From Streptomyces chattanoogensis (GTDB lineage Bacteria; Actinomycetota; Actinomycetes; Streptomycetales; Streptomycetaceae), in NCBI RefSeq assembly GCF_001294335.1, contig NZ_LGKG01000162.1, positions 20,735 through 84,734 on the forward strand: DNA of 64,000 nucleotides. The letters are read 5' to 3'. Positions 25,623 to 33,761 of the stretch are shown here, piece by piece. The notes beneath the pieces were generated by a model. It ran no database searches, was not told the DNA's origin, and worked only from the letters and a program-made list of their open reading frames with translations. The position numbers and the translations under genes are program-made. How positions within the stretch are numbered: position 1 is the first letter of the stretch; each line of letters begins with the position of its first letter.

Positions 25623-26968
25623 CGGCCCGCCTCCGCCTCGTCACCGGCCTCGCCGGCCTCGCCGTCCAGGGGGGCGTGCAGCAGCACCCGCGCGGCGCGG
25701 TGCCCCGCCGCGTCGAGGACGTCCATCGTCCAGCCGGCCACATCGAGGCTGTCGCCGCGCACCGGGATCCGGCCCAGCTCGGCGGCGATCAGCCCGGCCA
25801 GCGTCTCGTACGGGCCGTCCGGCAGCCGCAGGCCGATCCGGCGCAGCCGGTCCGTACGGGCCGAGCCGTCGGCCTGATAGACGGCACGGCCGTCCGCGTT
25901 CGTCCCCGCCGGCGCCAGATCCGGCGTCTCCAGCGGATCATGCTCGTCGCGGACCTCGCCCACCACCTCCTCGACGATGTCCTCCAGCGTCGCGACCCCG
26001 GCCGTACCGCCGTACTCGTCGATGACCACGGCCATCGTCCGCCTGCCGGACAGCCGGTCCAGCAGCCGGTCCACGGGCAGGGTCTCCGGCACCAGCAGCG
26101 GTTCCCGCAGCAGCTCGGAGACGGGATGACGGGGACGGCGCTCCGCCGGGATCGTCAGCACGTCCTTGATGTGCGCGACCCCGACGACCGCGTCGAGGCT
26201 GCCGCGGTAGACAGGGAAACGCGACAGACCGGTCGCTCGGGTCGCATTGGCGACATCCTCGGCCGTCGACTGCACCTCCAGGGCCATCACCTGCACCCGC
26301 GGTGTCATCACATTCTCCGCGGTCAGATCCGCGAGATTGAGGGTGCGGACGAACAGCTCGGCGGTGTCCGCCTCCAGCGCGCCCTCCTTCGCGGAGTGCC
26401 GGGCGAGCGCCACCAGCTCCTGCGGCCCCCGCGCAGAGGCCAGCTCCTCGGCCGGCTCCAGGCCCATCCGGCGGACCATGTGATTCGCCGTGCTGTTGAG
26501 ATGCCGGATGAACGGCTTGAACGTGGCACTGAAACCGCGCTGCGCGGTGGCGACGTTCTTGGCGATGGCCAGCGGACTGGAAATGGCCCAGTTCTTCGGG
26601 ACCAGCTCGCCGATCACCATCAGGGCGACGGTCGAGATCACTGTCCCGAGGACCAGCGCCACCGATTCGGCGGCGGAACGCGGCAGGCCCAGCGCGGCCA
26701 GCGGGCCGTACAGCAAGGTGGCAATGGCCGGCTTGGACAGCATGCCGATGACCAGGCCCGTCACCGTGATGCCGAGCTGCGCACCGGAGAGCTGGAAGGT
26801 GAGACCGCGGACCGCCTTGAGGGCACTGTCCGCGCCGCGCTCACCGCGCTCGGCGGCGCGTTCGAGATCGCTGCGCTCGACGGTCGTCAGCGAGAACTCC
26901 GCCGCGACGAAGACACCACAGGCCAGGGTCAGGAGGAGCGCCACGCCCAGCAGGAGCAGGTCGGTCAT
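25619..26968 (-). CDS. CNNM/CorC-type membrane protein with CBS and CorC_C domains
   Basis: Membrane protein of 449 residues: DUF21/CNNM domain at about 1-195 (MTDLLLLGVALLLTLACGVF opening, GELVPKNWAISSP near 118), CBS pair at about 215-335 (ENVMTPRVQVMALEV; DEYGGTAGVATLEDIVEEVV) and a CorC_HlyC domain to about 430. Predicted divalent-cation transporter or regulator. The ATG at 26968 has an excellent GGAGGTGA Shine-Dalgarno sequence; an upstream in-frame extension is Arg-rich and rejected. First gene of a two-gene operon with the short form at 24600. Confidence 0.9.
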   Translation of the reverse strand: MTDLLLLGVALLLTLACGVFVAAEFSLTTVERSDLERAAERGERGADSALKAVRGLTFQLSGAQLGITVTGLVIGMLSKPAIATLLYGPLAALGLPRSAAESVALVLGTVISTVALMVIGELVPKNWAISSPLAIAKNVATAQRGFSATFKPFIRHLNSTANHMVRRMGLEPAEELASARGPQELVALARHSAKEGALEADTAELFVRTLNLADLTAENVMTPRVQVMALEVQSTAEDVANATRATGLSRFPVYRGSLDAVVGVAHIKDVLTIPAERRPRHPVSELLREPLLVPETLPVDRLLDRLSGRRTMAVVIDEYGGTAGVATLEDIVEEVVGEVRDEHDPLETPDLAPAGTNADGRAVYQADGSARTDRLRRIGLRLPDGPYETLAGLIAAELGRIPVRGDSLDVAGWTMDVLDAAGHRAARVLLHAPLDGEAGEAGDEAEAGR

Positions 26969-27034
26969 CGGGTCACCTCCGCTCCGTTCCATGATCGAAC
27001 AGGATCGGGCGGTTCGCGCCCTGGAGAGCGGAAG

Positions 27035-27060
27035 CCCGCCCTTTCCCGTACGAGGGCGGG
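27035..27060 (-). terminator. Hairpin after the GNAT gene
   Basis: CCCGCCCT (27035-27042) and AGGGCGGG (27053-27060) form an 8-bp perfect stem with a 10-nt loop, between the GNAT stop at 27096 and the start of the CNNM operon at 26968. Confidence 0.6.
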
Positions 27061-27095
27061 GAAACGCTCGACGCCCCGGGGAGTGCTGACCATGC

Positions 27096-27518
27096 TCAGA
27101 CCAGCGGCTTTGTCCATCGCCGCCACTGCTCCTCACGCCGGTACCCCGCCGCCGCCCAGGCGTGGTGAGCAAGCTCGTTCTCTTCCAGCACCATGGCGTC
27201 GCCGCGTCGCCCGCCGAGCTTCACGAAACGCTCTTCGGCCGCTTCGAGGAGGGCCTTCGAGATGCCCTGTCTGCGGTGGGACGGGTGCACGGCGAGGCGA
27301 TACAAGGACGCTCGCCAGCCGTCGAAACCCGCGATCACCGTGCCCACCAGCTCACCGTCCCGCTCGGCCAGCAGCAGCGACTCCGGATCCCGGGCCAGCA
27401 GCCGCGCCACCCCGTCCGTGTCATCGCTGATGCTGGTGCCCTCGGCGGCAGTCTTCCAGAAGGCCAGTACGGCATCGAGATCGGCCGGCGCGGCGGCCCG
27501 GACATGAAGATCACTCAT
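27096..27518 (-). CDS. GNAT-family N-acetyltransferase
   Basis: Small acetyltransferase of 140 residues covering one GNAT domain: IRAAAPADLDAVLAFW-like opening near 5-20, motif A LAVHPSHRRQGISKALLEAA near 82-101 with the acetyl-CoA loop RRQGI, and motif B (ELAHHAWAAAGYRREEQW) at 117-134. Substrate unknown. ATG at 27518 overlaps the end of the upstream LLM oxidoreductase by 8 nt, which suggests translational coupling created or kept by the truncation of that gene. A hairpin separates it from the following CNNM operon. Confidence 0.85.
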   Translation of the reverse strand: MSDLHVRAAAPADLDAVLAFWKTAAEGTSISDDTDGVARLLARDPESLLLAERDGELVGTVIAGFDGWRASLYRLAVHPSHRRQGISKALLEAAEERFVKLGGRRGDAMVLEENELAHHAWAAAGYRREEQWRRWTKPLV

Positions 27519-28299
27519 ACCGCGATCCCACCACCGGCCCGCCGCAGCCGTCGACTCGTTTCCGCACACCGTGACGCAGATCGCGATCGGCCCCGCCGGC
27601 CCCCCTTCCACCCCCTCGGCCACCCTCGGTGGGCAGCACCTGCTGGACGAGGATGTTCAGCTCGGCCGGCTCCGGACGCCCGGCGGCGAACTCCCGGTAC
27701 CGGGCCACCGAGACCGCCAGCTCATCGGGCGGCAGCAGCTCCAGCACACCCTCCGGCTTGCCGGGTGCCTGACGTCCGCCGGTGAACGCCGCGATCTCGG
27801 CATGCCGCGCCGCCAGCCGCAGCATCCGGGGACCGTTGCCACCGATCAGCAGCGGCGGACGGGGCCGCTGCGCGGGCTGCGGTACGTGCCCGGAGTCGGC
27901 CAGCAGACGGTCCAACTCCTCGACGGTACGGGTCAGATGGTCCACCCGCTGCCCCGGCGAACCCCAGGGCAGCCCGGCCGACTCGTGTTCGGCGCGCACA
28001 TATCCCGTACCGAGGCCGAGCTCCAGCCGCCCGCCGGTGAGCGCATCGACGGAGGCCACCTCGCGGGCCAGCAGCGCCGGATTCCAGAAGCCCGCGTTGA
28101 GGACGAACGTCCCCACCCGCGGCCGTTCGGTCGCCTCCGCCGCGGCGATCAGTGCCGGAAACGGCGCCGGCATGCCCAGATGGTCCGGGACCAGCAGGAC
28201 GTCATAGCCCAACTCCTCGGCCCGGCGGCATTTCTGACGCCAGGACCTCCCCTCGTCGAGAGTGACCATATTGATGCCGAAGCGGAACGGGCGTGGCAT
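27511..28299 (-). CDS. LLM-class F420-dependent oxidoreductase, C-terminus truncated
   Basis: Luciferase-like protein of 262 residues, shorter than the roughly 300 typical for this subgroup. Residues 1-230 look normal (FRFGINMVTLDEGRSWRQKC at the start, GLGTGYVRAEHESAGLPWG near 110-128, PLLIGGNGPRMLRLAARHAE near 155). After ELNILVQQVLPTE the sequence becomes Gly/Arg-rich (GGRGGGRGAGGADRDLR) instead of the final helix-strand unit of the barrel, so a deletion or frameshift seems to have removed it. The gene then runs into the GNAT start. It may be inactive. Whether the F420 site is intact cannot be judged by eye. Confidence 0.7.
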   Translation of the reverse strand: MPRPFRFGINMVTLDEGRSWRQKCRRAEELGYDVLLVPDHLGMPAPFPALIAAAEATERPRVGTFVLNAGFWNPALLAREVASVDALTGGRLELGLGTGYVRAEHESAGLPWGSPGQRVDHLTRTVEELDRLLADSGHVPQPAQRPRPPLLIGGNGPRMLRLAARHAEIAAFTGGRQAPGKPEGVLELLPPDELAVSVARYREFAAGRPEPAELNILVQQVLPTEGGRGGGRGAGGADRDLRHGVRKRVDGCGGPVVGSRYE

Positions 28300-28442
28300 G
28301 AAACCCCCTCGCAAAGCGTGCGGACGACGCGGCCGTACCCCCATCGGTCACGACCCGATGCACGACCATGATCGCCCGAACGCCGCGACCACCGCCGTCA
28401 TTCCTGCCCTGCACCGCCCTTCACGCGCCGACGCTTGCCGGT

Positions 28443-28462
28443 GCTAGCGCCACCGCGCTAGC
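28443..28462. promoter_or_regulatory. Operator-like palindrome before the RHH antitoxin
   Basis: GCTAGCGC-CACC-GCGCTAGC: a perfect 8-bp inverted repeat ending 8 bp before the GTG start at 28471. Ribbon-helix-helix antitoxins usually bind such sites to repress their own operon. Confidence 0.65.
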
Positions 28463-28470
28463 GTGAATCC

Positions 28471-28740
28471 GTGGCGAAGACACAGCTGAACGTCCGGGTG
28501 GACGAGGCCACCGCCGACGCGGCGCGGGAGCGCGCCCTGCAGCGGGGAGTGAGCATGAACCGCTATATCGAGGAACTCGTCCTCAAGGACGCCGGCGAGG
28601 TCGGCCAGACCTTCGTGGAGGCCGCCGCCGACTTCATGAAGCAGTACGAACGGGTCTTCGCCGAGGAGTTCGGTCTGGAGGGCGGCGGGGCCGGCGGTCG
28701 CGCGGCGTCCACCACCCGGGACGGACAGCCGGGCACCTGA
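28471..28740 (+). CDS. Ribbon-helix-helix antitoxin
   Basis: Small protein of 89 residues. Residues 1-45 form a ribbon-helix-helix DNA-binding unit (AKTQLNVRVDEATADAARER, then GVSMNRYIEELVLKDAG); the rest (VEAAADFMKQYERVFAEEFG) would bind a toxin. From memory, in other Streptomyces this antitoxin is followed directly by a Fic/Doc-like toxin. Here that toxin is found 1.1 kb further on, after a PP2C gene. GTG start at 28471; a perfect palindrome just upstream is the probable autoregulatory site. Confidence in the RHH fold is high, in the toxin pairing moderate. Confidence 0.75.
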   Translation: MAKTQLNVRVDEATADAARERALQRGVSMNRYIEELVLKDAGEVGQTFVEAAADFMKQYERVFAEEFGLEGGGAGGRAASTTRDGQPGT

Positions 28741-28768
28741 GGAACATCTCGACGAGCACGCCCGCCGC

Positions 28769-28903
28769 ATGACCGGCAGGACCGGCATCACTGCCACGCC
28801 TGCCACGCCTGGCAGGACTGGCACGCCTGGCACGACTGCTATGACTGCCACGGCCGTCATGACTGCCAAAACTGTCAGCGCTGCGTGGCCGGTGCTGCGA
28901 TGA
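28769..28903 (+). repeat. 9-bp minisatellite with a 44-codon Thr-rich reading frame
   Basis: From about 28788 to 28887 the sequence repeats with a 9-bp period (variants of ACTGCCACG and CCTGGCACG). Because 9 is a multiple of 3, an open frame from ATG 28769 to TGA 28901-28903 encodes a 44-residue Thr-rich tripeptide-repeat peptide (TGR, TGI, TAT, PAT, PGR, TGT...). Its stop is 10 bp before the PP2C ATG, which has no Shine-Dalgarno sequence, so translation of this frame could feed PP2C by coupling. Whether the peptide has any role is unknown. Confidence 0.6.
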
Positions 28904-28913
28904 TTCCTCACCG

Positions 28914-29759
28914 ATGACTGAACTGATCAGGGACTGCATCGAGTGCGGGGGAACGGTCGCCCCCGACGGTCACTGCTGGGAATGCGGAGCGGCCCAGCCG
29001 GCCTTCCGCGCCCATGAGGAGAGCGCGACCGACGACGGCGCGGCGGCGATCAGCGACCGCGGCAAACGGCGCGGCATCAACGCGGACGCCATGGCGCTGG
29101 CCACGGCCGGACGGTGGACGATCGGCATCGTCTGCGACGGTGTGTCCATGTCGCCCCGATCGGACCGCGCCGCTCAGATCGCCGCCGAGGTCGGTATGGC
29201 CACGCTGGCGGCACGGCTGAGCGCCGGCGCGGTGCCGGAATCCGCACTCGAGGAAGCGGCCGTCCGGGCGGGTCGCGCGGTCGCCGCCCTGGCCGCGTCG
29301 GTGGACGCCGCCCCCGCCTGCACGTATGTCGCCGGAATCGCCGGGCCCGAGGGCATCTGGAGCGCCTCGATCGGCGACAGCCGCGCGTACTGGCTGCCGG
29401 ACGAAGGGCCCGGGATGGCGCTGACCGAGGACGACTCGGGCGCGCTCGAGGCTCTCACCGCATGGCTCGGCGCCGACGCCGACCAACCCGCCCCGCACAT
29501 CCGCAGTTACCGCCCACCGGTACCTGGCCGGCTGCTGCTGTGCACCGACGGCCTCTGGCGCTACCTGCCCGACGCCGAGGAACTGCGCGCCGTACTGACC
29601 CGCCGTCAGGCCGCACCGACCCACCCTCGGAACGCACCGAGGGGCCACGGCAGCCAGCTCGAGGATGTGCGGAAACTGGTCGGTTACGCCCTCGACGCCG
29701 GCGGGCACGACAACATCACCGCACTGCTCATCCCCATCATCCCCACGGGTTCCGCTTGA
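28914..29759 (+). CDS. PP2C-type protein phosphatase with N-terminal zinc ribbon
   Basis: Protein of 281 residues. CIECGG and CWECGA at 8-25 form a four-Cys zinc ribbon; the PP2C domain follows at about 45-278 (SDRGKRRGINADAMALA, GIVCDGVSMSPRSDRAAQIA, SIGDSRAYWL, LLCTDGLWRYLP, GHDNITALLI). The metal-binding Asp residues of DGVS, GDS, DG and DN are present, so Ser/Thr phosphatase activity is likely. In many Streptomyces such ribbons accompany VWA/FHA/kinase clusters; none is adjacent here. It sits between an RHH antitoxin and a Fic/Doc-like toxin gene. The TGA stop is followed, in the same frame, by an open stretch running into the toxin. Confidence 0.85.
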   Translation: MTELIRDCIECGGTVAPDGHCWECGAAQPAFRAHEESATDDGAAAISDRGKRRGINADAMALATAGRWTIGIVCDGVSMSPRSDRAAQIAAEVGMATLAARLSAGAVPESALEEAAVRAGRAVAALAASVDAAPACTYVAGIAGPEGIWSASIGDSRAYWLPDEGPGMALTEDDSGALEALTAWLGADADQPAPHIRSYRPPVPGRLLLCTDGLWRYLPDAEELRAVLTRRQAAPTHPRNAPRGHGSQLEDVRKLVGYALDAGGHDNITALLIPIIPTGSA

Positions 29760-29828
29760 GCGGTCACCGGAAAGCGAGCGGTCCCCGGAGGGCCGCCTGA
29801 GACACCTGGACGCCTGCCCGACAGGGAC

Positions 29829-29862
29829 AACCAAAGCCACGGGGGCAACCAAAGCCACGGGG
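29829..29862. repeat. Duplicated 16-bp element with 18-bp period
   Basis: AACCAAAGCCACGGGG occurs at 29829-29844 and again at 29847-29862. It lies in the open in-frame linker between the PP2C stop and the toxin-like region. Confidence 0.85.
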
Positions 29863-29906
29863 ACCACCACAAGTCCCCCGAATCATCACCGGGAGCCGAC
29901 ATCACC

Positions 29907-30272
29907 CTGCACATCGACCTCGCCTGGCTCCTCCTGATCGCCGAACAGCACACTCCCGGGGACCCCCAGGTCACCGACTGGGGATCCCTGGTGGCCGCGG
30001 TCAGCCGGCACGAGGCGGAGATATTCGGCGTACCCGTCTACCCCGACCCCCAGGACCGCGCCGCGGCCCTGCTTCAACTCCTTCTCCAGGTACCGGCGTT
30101 GGAGCGCTCGAACGCCATGTTCGCGACCGCCGTCGCCTACGGCTACCTCGTCGCCAGCGGTCTGAAGATCGCCACCTCCCCCGAGCGGGTCCGCGATCTC
30201 GCCCGCCTCGTCAAGGACGGCACGGCGGACGTCCGCACCATCGCGGACGTCCTGCGCACCTGGACGGTGTAA
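29907..30272 (+). CDS. Degenerate Fic/Doc-like toxin, start codon uncertain
   Basis: About 121 residues matching, from memory, the toxin partner of the RHH antitoxin at 28471 (HIDLAWLLLIAEQHTPGDPQ, VSRHEAEIFGVPVYPDPQDR, LERSNAMFATAVAYGYLVASG). The homologous N-terminus begins near 29901, but no ATG, GTG or TTG occurs in frame before GTG 29991, which would delete 28 conserved residues. CTG 29907, about 11 nt after CGGGAG, is used here provisionally. The Fic/Doc catalytic loop HPFx(D/E)GN(K/R)R is replaced by PALERSNAMF, so AMP-transfer or kinase activity is doubtful. The frame is continuous with PP2C except for that gene's TGA. Confidence 0.6.
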   Translation: MHIDLAWLLLIAEQHTPGDPQVTDWGSLVAAVSRHEAEIFGVPVYPDPQDRAAALLQLLLQVPALERSNAMFATAVAYGYLVASGLKIATSPERVRDLARLVKDGTADVRTIADVLRTWTV

Positions 30273-30375
30273 CCGCCCGGCCCGCCCCGCGAAGGTCCGC
30301 CCGGCCCCGCTCCGGCCCCCCCGAGCACGGAGGGGCGCCCGGGCATGACGGAACGCACGAGGGCGTGAAGAGCCG

Positions 30376-31077
30376 TCAGGACGGCGGCTGCAGCGGCTCC
30401 GAGCCCCCGAGCTCCGGTGCCAGCCATGCGCGTGCCGCGGCCCGGAAGGCGCTCGGCGGCAGGGTGCCGGAGCCCTCCGGGATCACGCCCAGCAGCGGTG
30501 CGCCGGCCGCCTCGGGGAGGTCGGCGAGGTTGCAGCGGGAGGCGAGGTCGGGGGCGGCGGGCCAGCTGCCGATGACGACGCCGGGGCAGTAGAGGCCGTA
30601 CGCGCGCAGGGCGAGCGCGGTCAGGGCGGTGGTGTTGAGGGTGCCGAGGCCTGCCTGGGCGACCACCAGGACGGGGGCCTTGGCCAGCCGGGCCGCGTCG
30701 GCGAGGGTGTTGCCGTCGTCGTCGAAGCGAACGAGGAGGCCGCCGGCACCCTCGACGAGCACCAGATCGTGCGAGGCGCTCAGTTTGGCGGCGGCCTCGG
30801 CGATCTCGGCCGGGCCCACCGGGGGCAGACCGGCCCGGGACGCGGCCGTGGCGGGCGCCAACGGGTCCGGGAAGCGGGCGAGTTCGGCCGTGGTGACCGG
30901 GCCGGCCAGCCGCTCGACCTCCGCCGCGTCGCCCGGCTCATCGGCCGCGACCCCCGTCTGGGCCGGTTTGAGGACGGCCACCGAGCGGCCCTCGGCGAGC
31001 GCTGCCGCGGCGAGCGCGGCCGTGGTCACGGTCTTGCCGATCTCCGTGCCTGTGCCCGTCACAAACAGCACCGACAT
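30376..31077 (-). CDS. bioD: Dethiobiotin synthetase
   Basis: ATP-dependent carboxylase of 233 residues that closes the ureido ring of dethiobiotin from diaminopelargonate and CO2. The P-loop is [15 protein letters not shown] at 7-21; KPAQTG near 41-46 and [15 protein letters not shown] near 107-121 bind substrate and metal; [15 protein letters not shown] near 150 supports the dimer. ATG at 31077 has AGGA upstream and removes an Arg/Lys-rich extension. It is the last gene of bioB-bioA-bioD, 50 bp after bioA. Confidence 0.94.
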   Translation of the reverse strand: MSVLFVTGTGTEIGKTVTTAALAAAALAEGRSVAVLKPAQTGVAADEPGDAAEVERLAGPVTTAELARFPDPLAPATAASRAGLPPVGPAEIAEAAAKLSASHDLVLVEGAGGLLVRFDDDGNTLADAARLAKAPVLVVAQAGLGTLNTTALTALALRAYGLYCPGVVIGSWPAAPDLASRCNLADLPEAAGAPLLGVIPEGSGTLPPSAFRAAARAWLAPELGGSEPLQPPS

Positions 31078-31127
31078 ATCGGACAGTCCTTTCAGCGTTC
31101 CCAACCGATTGGCCTTCCTCGACCGCT

Positions 31128-32435
31128 TCAGCCTTCGCGCGCCGCGGCGCACACCGCGGCGCAGATCCGCGCCACATCGTCGTCACCGGTGATGTACGGC
31201 GGCATGGTGTAGATCAGATCCCGGAACGGCCGCACCCAGACACCCGCGCGGACCGCCGCCCGGGTCGCGGCCGTCATGTCCACGGCATGATCGAGCTGGA
31301 CGACACCGATCGCGCCGAGGACCCGGACGTCCCGTACGCCGGCGATGTCCGAGGCCGCCGCCAGCCCGTCCCGCAGCCCGGCCTCGATCCGTTTGACCTC
31401 CTGCGCCCAGTCCTGGGAGAGGAGGAGGCCGATGGAGGCGTCGGCCACGGCGGCGGCGAGGGGATTGCCCATGAAGGTGGGGCCGTGGGCCAGGACGGGC
31501 AGCTCCCCCCGGGAGATGCCGTCGGCGACGCCGGACGTGCACAAGGTCGCCGCGAGGGTCAGATAACCGCCGGTCAGGGCCTTGCCCACACACATGACGT
31601 CCGGTGAGACGCCGGCGTGTCCGGCGGCGAACAGGCTGCCCGTACGGCCGAAGCCGGTGGCGATCTCGTCGAAGACGAGCAGCACGTCGTGCGCGTCGCA
31701 GGCCTCGCGCAGGACCCGGAGGTAGGCGGGGGAGTGGAAGGACATCCCGCCCGCGCCCTGGACGACCGGCTCCACGATCACCGCGGCCAGTTCCTCGGCG
31801 TGACGGGCAATCAGTTCGCGCAGATGCGCCGCGTAGGCCTCGTCGGGCGCGGCGTCGAAGCCGGCCGGGGGTGCCTGAGCGAAGATCTGCCGCGGCAGCA
31901 CCCCCTGCCACAGCTCGTGCATCCCGCCGTCCGGATCGCAGACGGACATCGGCTGCCAGGTGTCGCCGTGGTAGCCGCCCCGCCAGGTCAGCAGCCGCTG
32001 TTTGCGCGGCCTGCCGAGCGAGCGCCAGTACTGCAGGCACATCTTGACGGCGACCTCGACCGACACCGAACCGGAGTCGGCGAGGAAGACATGCTCGAGC
32101 GGCTCCGGGGTGATGTCGACCAGACGCTTCGCCAGGCGGACGGCGGGCTCATGGGTGAGCCCGCCGAACATCACATGACTCATCCGCTCCAGCTGCCCGC
32201 GCGCCGCCTCGTTGAGCACCGGGTGGTTGTAGCCGTGCACCGCCGACCACCACGACGACATGCCGTCCACCAGCTCGGTCCGGCCCTCGGCGGGCCGGCC
32301 CAGCCGCAGCCGGACGCCGGACGCCGACTCCACCAGCAGCGGCTCGGCGCGGCCGGGCATCGGCCCGTACGGATGCCAGACGTGCTGCCGGTCGAGCGCG
32401 AGGAGCTCGCCGGGCGTCAGGGACGGCTCAGGCAT
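31128..32435 (-). CDS. bioA: Adenosylmethionine-8-amino-7-oxononanoate aminotransferase
   Basis: PLP-dependent class III aminotransferase of 435 residues that converts KAPA to diaminopelargonate using SAM as amino donor. HVWHPYGPM near 14-22, [14 protein letters not shown] near 62-75 and the PLP lysine in [17 protein letters not shown] near 276-292 are all in place, as is [15 protein letters not shown] near 250. The start overlaps the end of bioB by 8 nt, so bioB-bioA are translationally coupled; bioD follows. Confidence 0.96.
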   Translation of the reverse strand: MPEPSLTPGELLALDRQHVWHPYGPMPGRAEPLLVESASGVRLRLGRPAEGRTELVDGMSSWWSAVHGYNHPVLNEAARGQLERMSHVMFGGLTHEPAVRLAKRLVDITPEPLEHVFLADSGSVSVEVAVKMCLQYWRSLGRPRKQRLLTWRGGYHGDTWQPMSVCDPDGGMHELWQGVLPRQIFAQAPPAGFDAAPDEAYAAHLRELIARHAEELAAVIVEPVVQGAGGMSFHSPAYLRVLREACDAHDVLLVFDEIATGFGRTGSLFAAGHAGVSPDVMCVGKALTGGYLTLAATLCTSGVADGISRGELPVLAHGPTFMGNPLAAAVADASIGLLLSQDWAQEVKRIEAGLRDGLAAASDIAGVRDVRVLGAIGVVQLDHAVDMTAATRAAVRAGVWVRPFRDLIYTMPPYITGDDDVARICAAVCAAAREG

Positions 32436-33567
32436 TGGGCGGCAGCTCGGTGCCGGCGCCGCGGCGGCGCACCGAGACCAGGTCCCGGCGGGTCTCCTCG
32501 GAAGGAGGCGCGGGCACCGCGGCGTCGGCGGCCGGCTCCGGGGCGGGCTGCACCGAGGCGTCCGTACGGTGCTCCGGCAGCGTCGTGGTGTCCGTGCCCT
32601 CGACCTCGAACCCGGCGTCCGCGATCATCGCCAGGTCCTCCTTGCCGGCCTGGCCCTCGCTGGTCAGATAGTCGCCGAGGAAGATGGAGTTGACCAGGTG
32701 CAGGGCGAGCGGCTGCAGGCTGCGCAGATGCACCTCGCGGCCACCGGCCAGCCGTACCTCCACGTCCGGGCAGACGAACCGGACCATCGCCAGGATGCGC
32801 AGCGCGCGCTGCGGGGTGAGGTTCCATTCCTTGGCGAGGGGGGTGCCCTCGAAGGGGATCAGGAAGTTCACCGGAACGGAGTCGGGGTCCAGTTCGCGCA
32901 GTGCGAAGACCACGTCCACGAGATCGGCGTCGCTCTCGCCCATGCCCGCGATCAGGCCGGAGCAGGCGGACATGCCCGCCGCCTGGGCCTGCTGCACGGT
33001 GGAGACCCGGTCGGAGAAGTCGTGTGTGGTGCAGATGTCGCCGTAAGTGGCTTCCGAGGTGTTGAGGTTGTGGTTGTACGCATCGGCGCCCGCCGCGCGC
33101 AGCCGGTCCGCCTGGCCGTCGGAGAGCAGCCCGAGACAGGCGCACACCTCCACGCCCTCGTTCTGCTCCTTGATGGCGGAGATGGTCTCCGAGACCCGGT
33201 CCACGTCCTTGTCCGTCGGGCCCCGGCCGCTGGCCACCAGGCACACCCGCTTGGCGCCGCCCGCCACTCCGGCGGCGGCAGCCTTCGAGGCGTCATCGGG
33301 CTTGAGCCAGGTGTACTTGAGGATCTCGGCCTTCGACCCCAGCCGCTGGGAGCAGTACGAGCAGTCCTCGGGACACAGGCCGGACTTGAGGTTGACCAGA
33401 TAGTTGAGCTTGACCCGCCGCCCGAACCACTGGCGGCGCACCTTTCCGGCCGCGGCCACGACATCGAGCAGTTCGTCATCGGAGGTCGCCAGCACGGCGA
33501 GTGCCTCCTCGCGGGTCGGCAACTCGCGCCGCAGTCCCTTGTCCACCAATGTGTTCAGCAGGTCCAT
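32428..33567 (-). CDS. bioB: Biotin synthase
   Basis: Radical-SAM sulfur insertase of 379 residues, last step of biotin synthesis. The [4Fe-4S] motif CPEDCSYC has Cys at 65, 69 and 72; the [2Fe-2S] ligands include CLVASGRGP near 108 and [11 protein letters not shown] near 140. The C-terminal 55 residues beyond the barrel ([19 protein letters not shown]) are a low-complexity tail not found in enterobacterial BioB. ATG at 33567 is the start consistent with the family ([20 protein letters not shown]). It heads the bioBAD operon and is divergent from bioF. Confidence 0.95.
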   Translation of the reverse strand: MDLLNTLVDKGLRRELPTREEALAVLATSDDELLDVVAAAGKVRRQWFGRRVKLNYLVNLKSGLCPEDCSYCSQRLGSKAEILKYTWLKPDDASKAAAAGVAGGAKRVCLVASGRGPTDKDVDRVSETISAIKEQNEGVEVCACLGLLSDGQADRLRAAGADAYNHNLNTSEATYGDICTTHDFSDRVSTVQQAQAAGMSACSGLIAGMGESDADLVDVVFALRELDPDSVPVNFLIPFEGTPLAKEWNLTPQRALRILAMVRFVCPDVEVRLAGGREVHLRSLQPLALHLVNSIFLGDYLTSEGQAGKEDLAMIADAGFEVEGTDTTTLPEHRTDASVQPAPEPAADAAVPAPPSEETRRDLVSVRRRGAGTELPPNA

Positions 33568-33633
33568 GGCGTTGATCCTGACGTACGGCACCGCCCCCGG
33601 CAAAGGAGGATTCCCACAACACGTCGCGATCGG

Positions 33634-33653
33634 GGTGTGTGTATCGCCACACC
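33634..33653. promoter_or_regulatory. Inverted repeat in the bioB-bioF divergent region
   Basis: GGTGTG-N8-CACACC, about 67 bp upstream of bioB and 108 bp upstream of bioF. It could bind a biotin regulator acting on both sides; no match to the corynebacterial BioQ or enterobacterial BirA sites was recognised. Confidence 0.35.
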
Positions 33654-33761
33654 GTGGCCGTGCGGAACGACCGCTAACGTCTATCGACAGCCCACAATCG
33701 AGCCCCGCGAGCGGGCCCGCCATCGAGGCCACCAGACGAGGCCGGGAAGACAAGGACGCCG

